This document shows positions 4,757 to 5,104 of a stretch of 5,104 nt of DNA, piece after piece. The notes under the pieces are model-generated. The model was not told the origin of the DNA. It worked only from the letters and a program-made list of their open reading frames with translations, and searched no databases. Location of the stretch: the NCBI GenBank assembly GCA_021811505.1, contig JAJZOM010000105.1, positions 1 through 5,104 on the forward strand, written 5' to 3'. The stretch comes from Thermoplasmata archaeon (GTDB lineage: Archaea; Thermoplasmatota; Thermoplasmata; Thermoplasmatales; Thermoplasmataceae). Both the position numbers and the translations under genes were made by a program. Numbering within the stretch: the stretch's first letter is position 1; each line of letters starts with the position of its first letter.

Positions 4757-5104
4757 ATGGCACAGATAAAACTGAAGAAGGATCTGGAAGGCCTCTATAA
4801 GGCGAAGTATGCCATAATATTCTCTTTCATTCTTACAGTTCTTCTGTCCAATAAGATCATACGGATATACAACGGCGCAGACTATGTCAGTAATTTTTCA
4901 ACTTTCTTTTCCAACGGCTCCCTTATCGTGATGTACAGCACACTCATTGGACTCCTCCTAGCGGCGTACGCAATCATAATAACGCTCATACCATATTTTT
5001 CCGCTGATAGCCTGCAACAGCCAATATTTTCGCAGGTAAACCGTCTCTTTATGTTCACCATTCTCGATGGAATATTCCTCATGGTAGTCTACTTCTCAAA
5101 CGGT
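4757..5104 (+). CDS. Unrecognised multi-span membrane protein, 3' end cut by window edge
   Basis: An open frame of 116 codons from the ATG at 4757 reaches the window edge without a stop. The first 15 residues (MAQIKLKKDLEGLYK) are polar and basic. Hydrophobic segments follow at about 17-33 (KYAIIFSFILTVLL), 55-81 (SLIVMYSTLIGLLLAAYAIIITLIPYF) and 96-113 (LFMFTILDGIFLMVVYF), so it is an integral membrane protein with at least three spans. The basic N-terminus suggests that end is cytoplasmic. No transporter, kinase or channel motif is visible and I do not recognise the family. An in-frame ATG at 4700 would add 19 residues (from MKNRLIW), but a TATA box at 4727-4732 favours 4757. It diverges from the DUF211 operon across 165 bp that hold only the two promoters and a palindrome. 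Confidence 0.7.
   Translation, partial: MAQIKLKKDLEGLYKAKYAIIFSFILTVLLSNKIIRIYNGADYVSNFSTFFSNGSLIVMYSTLIGLLLAAYAIIITLIPYFSADSLQQPIFSQVNRLFMFTILDGIFLMVVYFSNG

Overview
The window looks archaeal, and most like a member of the Thermoplasmata (Thermoplasma/Ferroplasma/Cuniculiplasma-type). The grounds are a typical archaeal DUF211 gene, AGG/AGA and ATA codons used freely, AT-rich TATA boxes placed 22-32 bases before start codons, and several genes that appear to be transcribed without a 5' leader. The lineage is inferred from these features; no rRNA or other strong marker is present.

Layout. Seven protein genes fill almost the whole window, with orientation switching nearly every gene. (1) A large ATPase of the VirD4/TraG-HerA type on the minus strand runs off the left edge (3-1526). 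(2) A short-chain dehydrogenase/reductase lies on the plus strand (1684-2394). (3) An esterase-family alpha/beta hydrolase lies on the minus strand (2379-3350), overlaps the dehydrogenase tail to tail by 16 bp, and has lost the usual nucleophilic serine. (4) An unrecognised 114-residue protein lies on the plus strand (3440-3784). (5, 6) A two-gene minus-strand operon encodes a DUF211 protein (4304-4591) followed by a small VIT1/CCC1-like membrane protein (3786-4307), whose TTG start overlaps the DUF211 stop. (7) An unrecognised membrane protein on the plus strand (4757 onward) runs off the right edge. No RNA gene, insertion sequence, CRISPR array or attachment site was seen.

The three divergent intergenic regions (1527-1683, 3351-3439, 4592-4756) each hold a back-to-back promoter pair and a short palindrome near one predicted transcription start. 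Five of the six promoters place the TATA box where transcription would begin at or within a few bases of the start codon. Only the DUF211 operon has a clear leader with a good Shine-Dalgarno sequence.

The only functional unit that the layout supports strongly is DUF211 plus the VIT-like protein, a plausible metal-handling pair. The most distinctive observations are the esterase-like protein with Gly in place of the nucleophilic Ser, the ATPase with almost nothing before its Walker A motif and a nuclease-fold-like C-terminus, and the symmetric inverted repeat between the divergent promoters at 3381-3406.
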